Positions 63,770-64,000 of a stretch of 64,000 nucleotides of DNA are shown here, piece by piece (position 1 is the first letter of the stretch; each line of letters starts with the position of its first letter). The DNA comes from Sphingomonas sp. Ag1 (lineage in GTDB: Bacteria > Pseudomonadota > Alphaproteobacteria > Sphingomonadales > Sphingomonadaceae), in assembly GCF_000980895.1 (NCBI RefSeq), contig NZ_LAZX01000090.1, forward strand, positions 105,534 through 169,533, written 5' to 3'. The notes below the pieces were generated by a model. That model was not told the origin of the DNA. It searched no databases and saw only the letters and a list, made by a program, of their open reading frames with translations. The position numbers were made by a program, and so were the translations under genes.

Positions 63770-64000
63770 ATGGGTTACGACAAAGGTGGCCGCGGCAATC
63801 GTGGCGGACGCGGGCGCGACAAGCGCGATGACTTCGGCGGCGGCGATTTCGGCGGCGACTTCGGTGGCGGTGGTTTTGGCGGCGGCGGTTTCGGCGGCGA
63901 CCGTGGTGGTTTCGGTGGTGATCGCGGCGGCTTTGGTGGCGGCGGCGGTGGCTTCCGTGGCGGCGGTGGCGGCTTCGGCGGCGGCGGCTTCGGCGGCGGC
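63770..64000 (+). CDS. cold-shock protein with glycine-rich N-terminus (partial)
   Basis: The first 77 codons of a gene cut by the window end. It opens MGYDKGGRGNRGGRGRDKRD and continues as FGGG/RGGFGGD repeats. Sphingomonad CspA-like proteins have this arrangement, a basic glycine-rich tract of about 70 residues followed by a cold-shock (OB-fold) domain with KFFN and FVH RNA-binding motifs, which would lie outside the window. The tract would contact RNA nonspecifically. ATG at 63770 follows ACAGGG. Confidence 0.72.
   Translation, partial: MGYDKGGRGNRGGRGRDKRDDFGGGDFGGDFGGGGFGGGGFGGDRGGFGGDRGGFGGGGGGFRGGGGGFGGGGFGGG

Overview
This 64 kb window is a gene-dense, GC-rich stretch of core chromosome from an alphaproteobacterium, most probably a sphingomonad (Sphingomonas or a close relative). 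The call rests on alphaproteobacterial marker genes: SciP, a DUF1013/TrcR-type regulator, MipZ, the ATP-synthase zeta inhibitor (DUF1476), a DUF1674 SdhE-like assembly factor, a mitofilin-like gene beside hemD/hemC, an H+-pyrophosphatase, and a cold-shock protein with a glycine-rich N-terminus. I found no rRNA, tRNA, CRISPR array, insertion sequence, prophage or integrase.

Layout. 1-3.3 kb: PhzF-like protein, mnmA, a small unknown, sciP and a GlsB-type membrane protein. 3.3-10 kb: SIMPL-domain protein, a two-gene RND efflux pump and a DUF445 protein. 10-13.6 kb: a four-gene MCE lipid transporter (permease, ATPase, MCE protein, lipoprotein) laid out like mla or the sphingomonad linKLMN. 13.6-17.7 kb (minus): M20 peptidase, then hemC-hemD-mitofilin-like. 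17.8-28 kb: tsaD-gpsA, AsmA protein, DUF1674 protein, rsmB, rpe, heparinase-family protein, purH and a YaiI protein. 28-35.4 kb (mostly minus): MBL hydrolase, TrcR, glycosyltransferase plus LpxH-like phosphatase, aspartate-type aminotransferase and a pabB-pabC fusion. 35.5-40.6 kb: MBL hydrolase, thiL, hppA, ATPase zeta inhibitor, bolA and grxD.

40.6-46 kb holds a compact minus-strand operon for a three-subunit molybdenum hydroxylase resembling E. coli PaoABC, with its XdhC and MocA-type maturation genes. It diverges from a glycerophosphodiesterase lipoprotein gene, the two start codons being only 9 bp apart. 46.9-51 kb: small unknowns, panC, mipZ, a J-domain protein, a LOG-family protein and an extensin-like lipoprotein. 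51.3-59 kb: serC-serA behind a probable serC-motif leader RNA, hisZ, purA and a stand-alone AtuA-like protein. 59-63.5 kb (minus): the conserved envelope cluster rnd-lptC-lptA-lptB-rpoN. The window ends inside a cold-shock protein gene.

Most of the content is housekeeping: purine, serine, histidine, heme, folate and pantothenate synthesis, tRNA/rRNA modification, outer-membrane building and cell-cycle control. I do not see a clearly new multi-gene system. The points most worth a second look are the mitofilin-like gene in the heme operon, the Pao-like enzyme that lacks an export signal, a dyad in the lptA-lptB gap, coupled micro-ORFs before hisZ, the serC leader, and the orphan AtuA and heparinase-family genes. 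Many starts are ambiguous because GC-rich reading frames stay open upstream; chosen starts are justified per gene.
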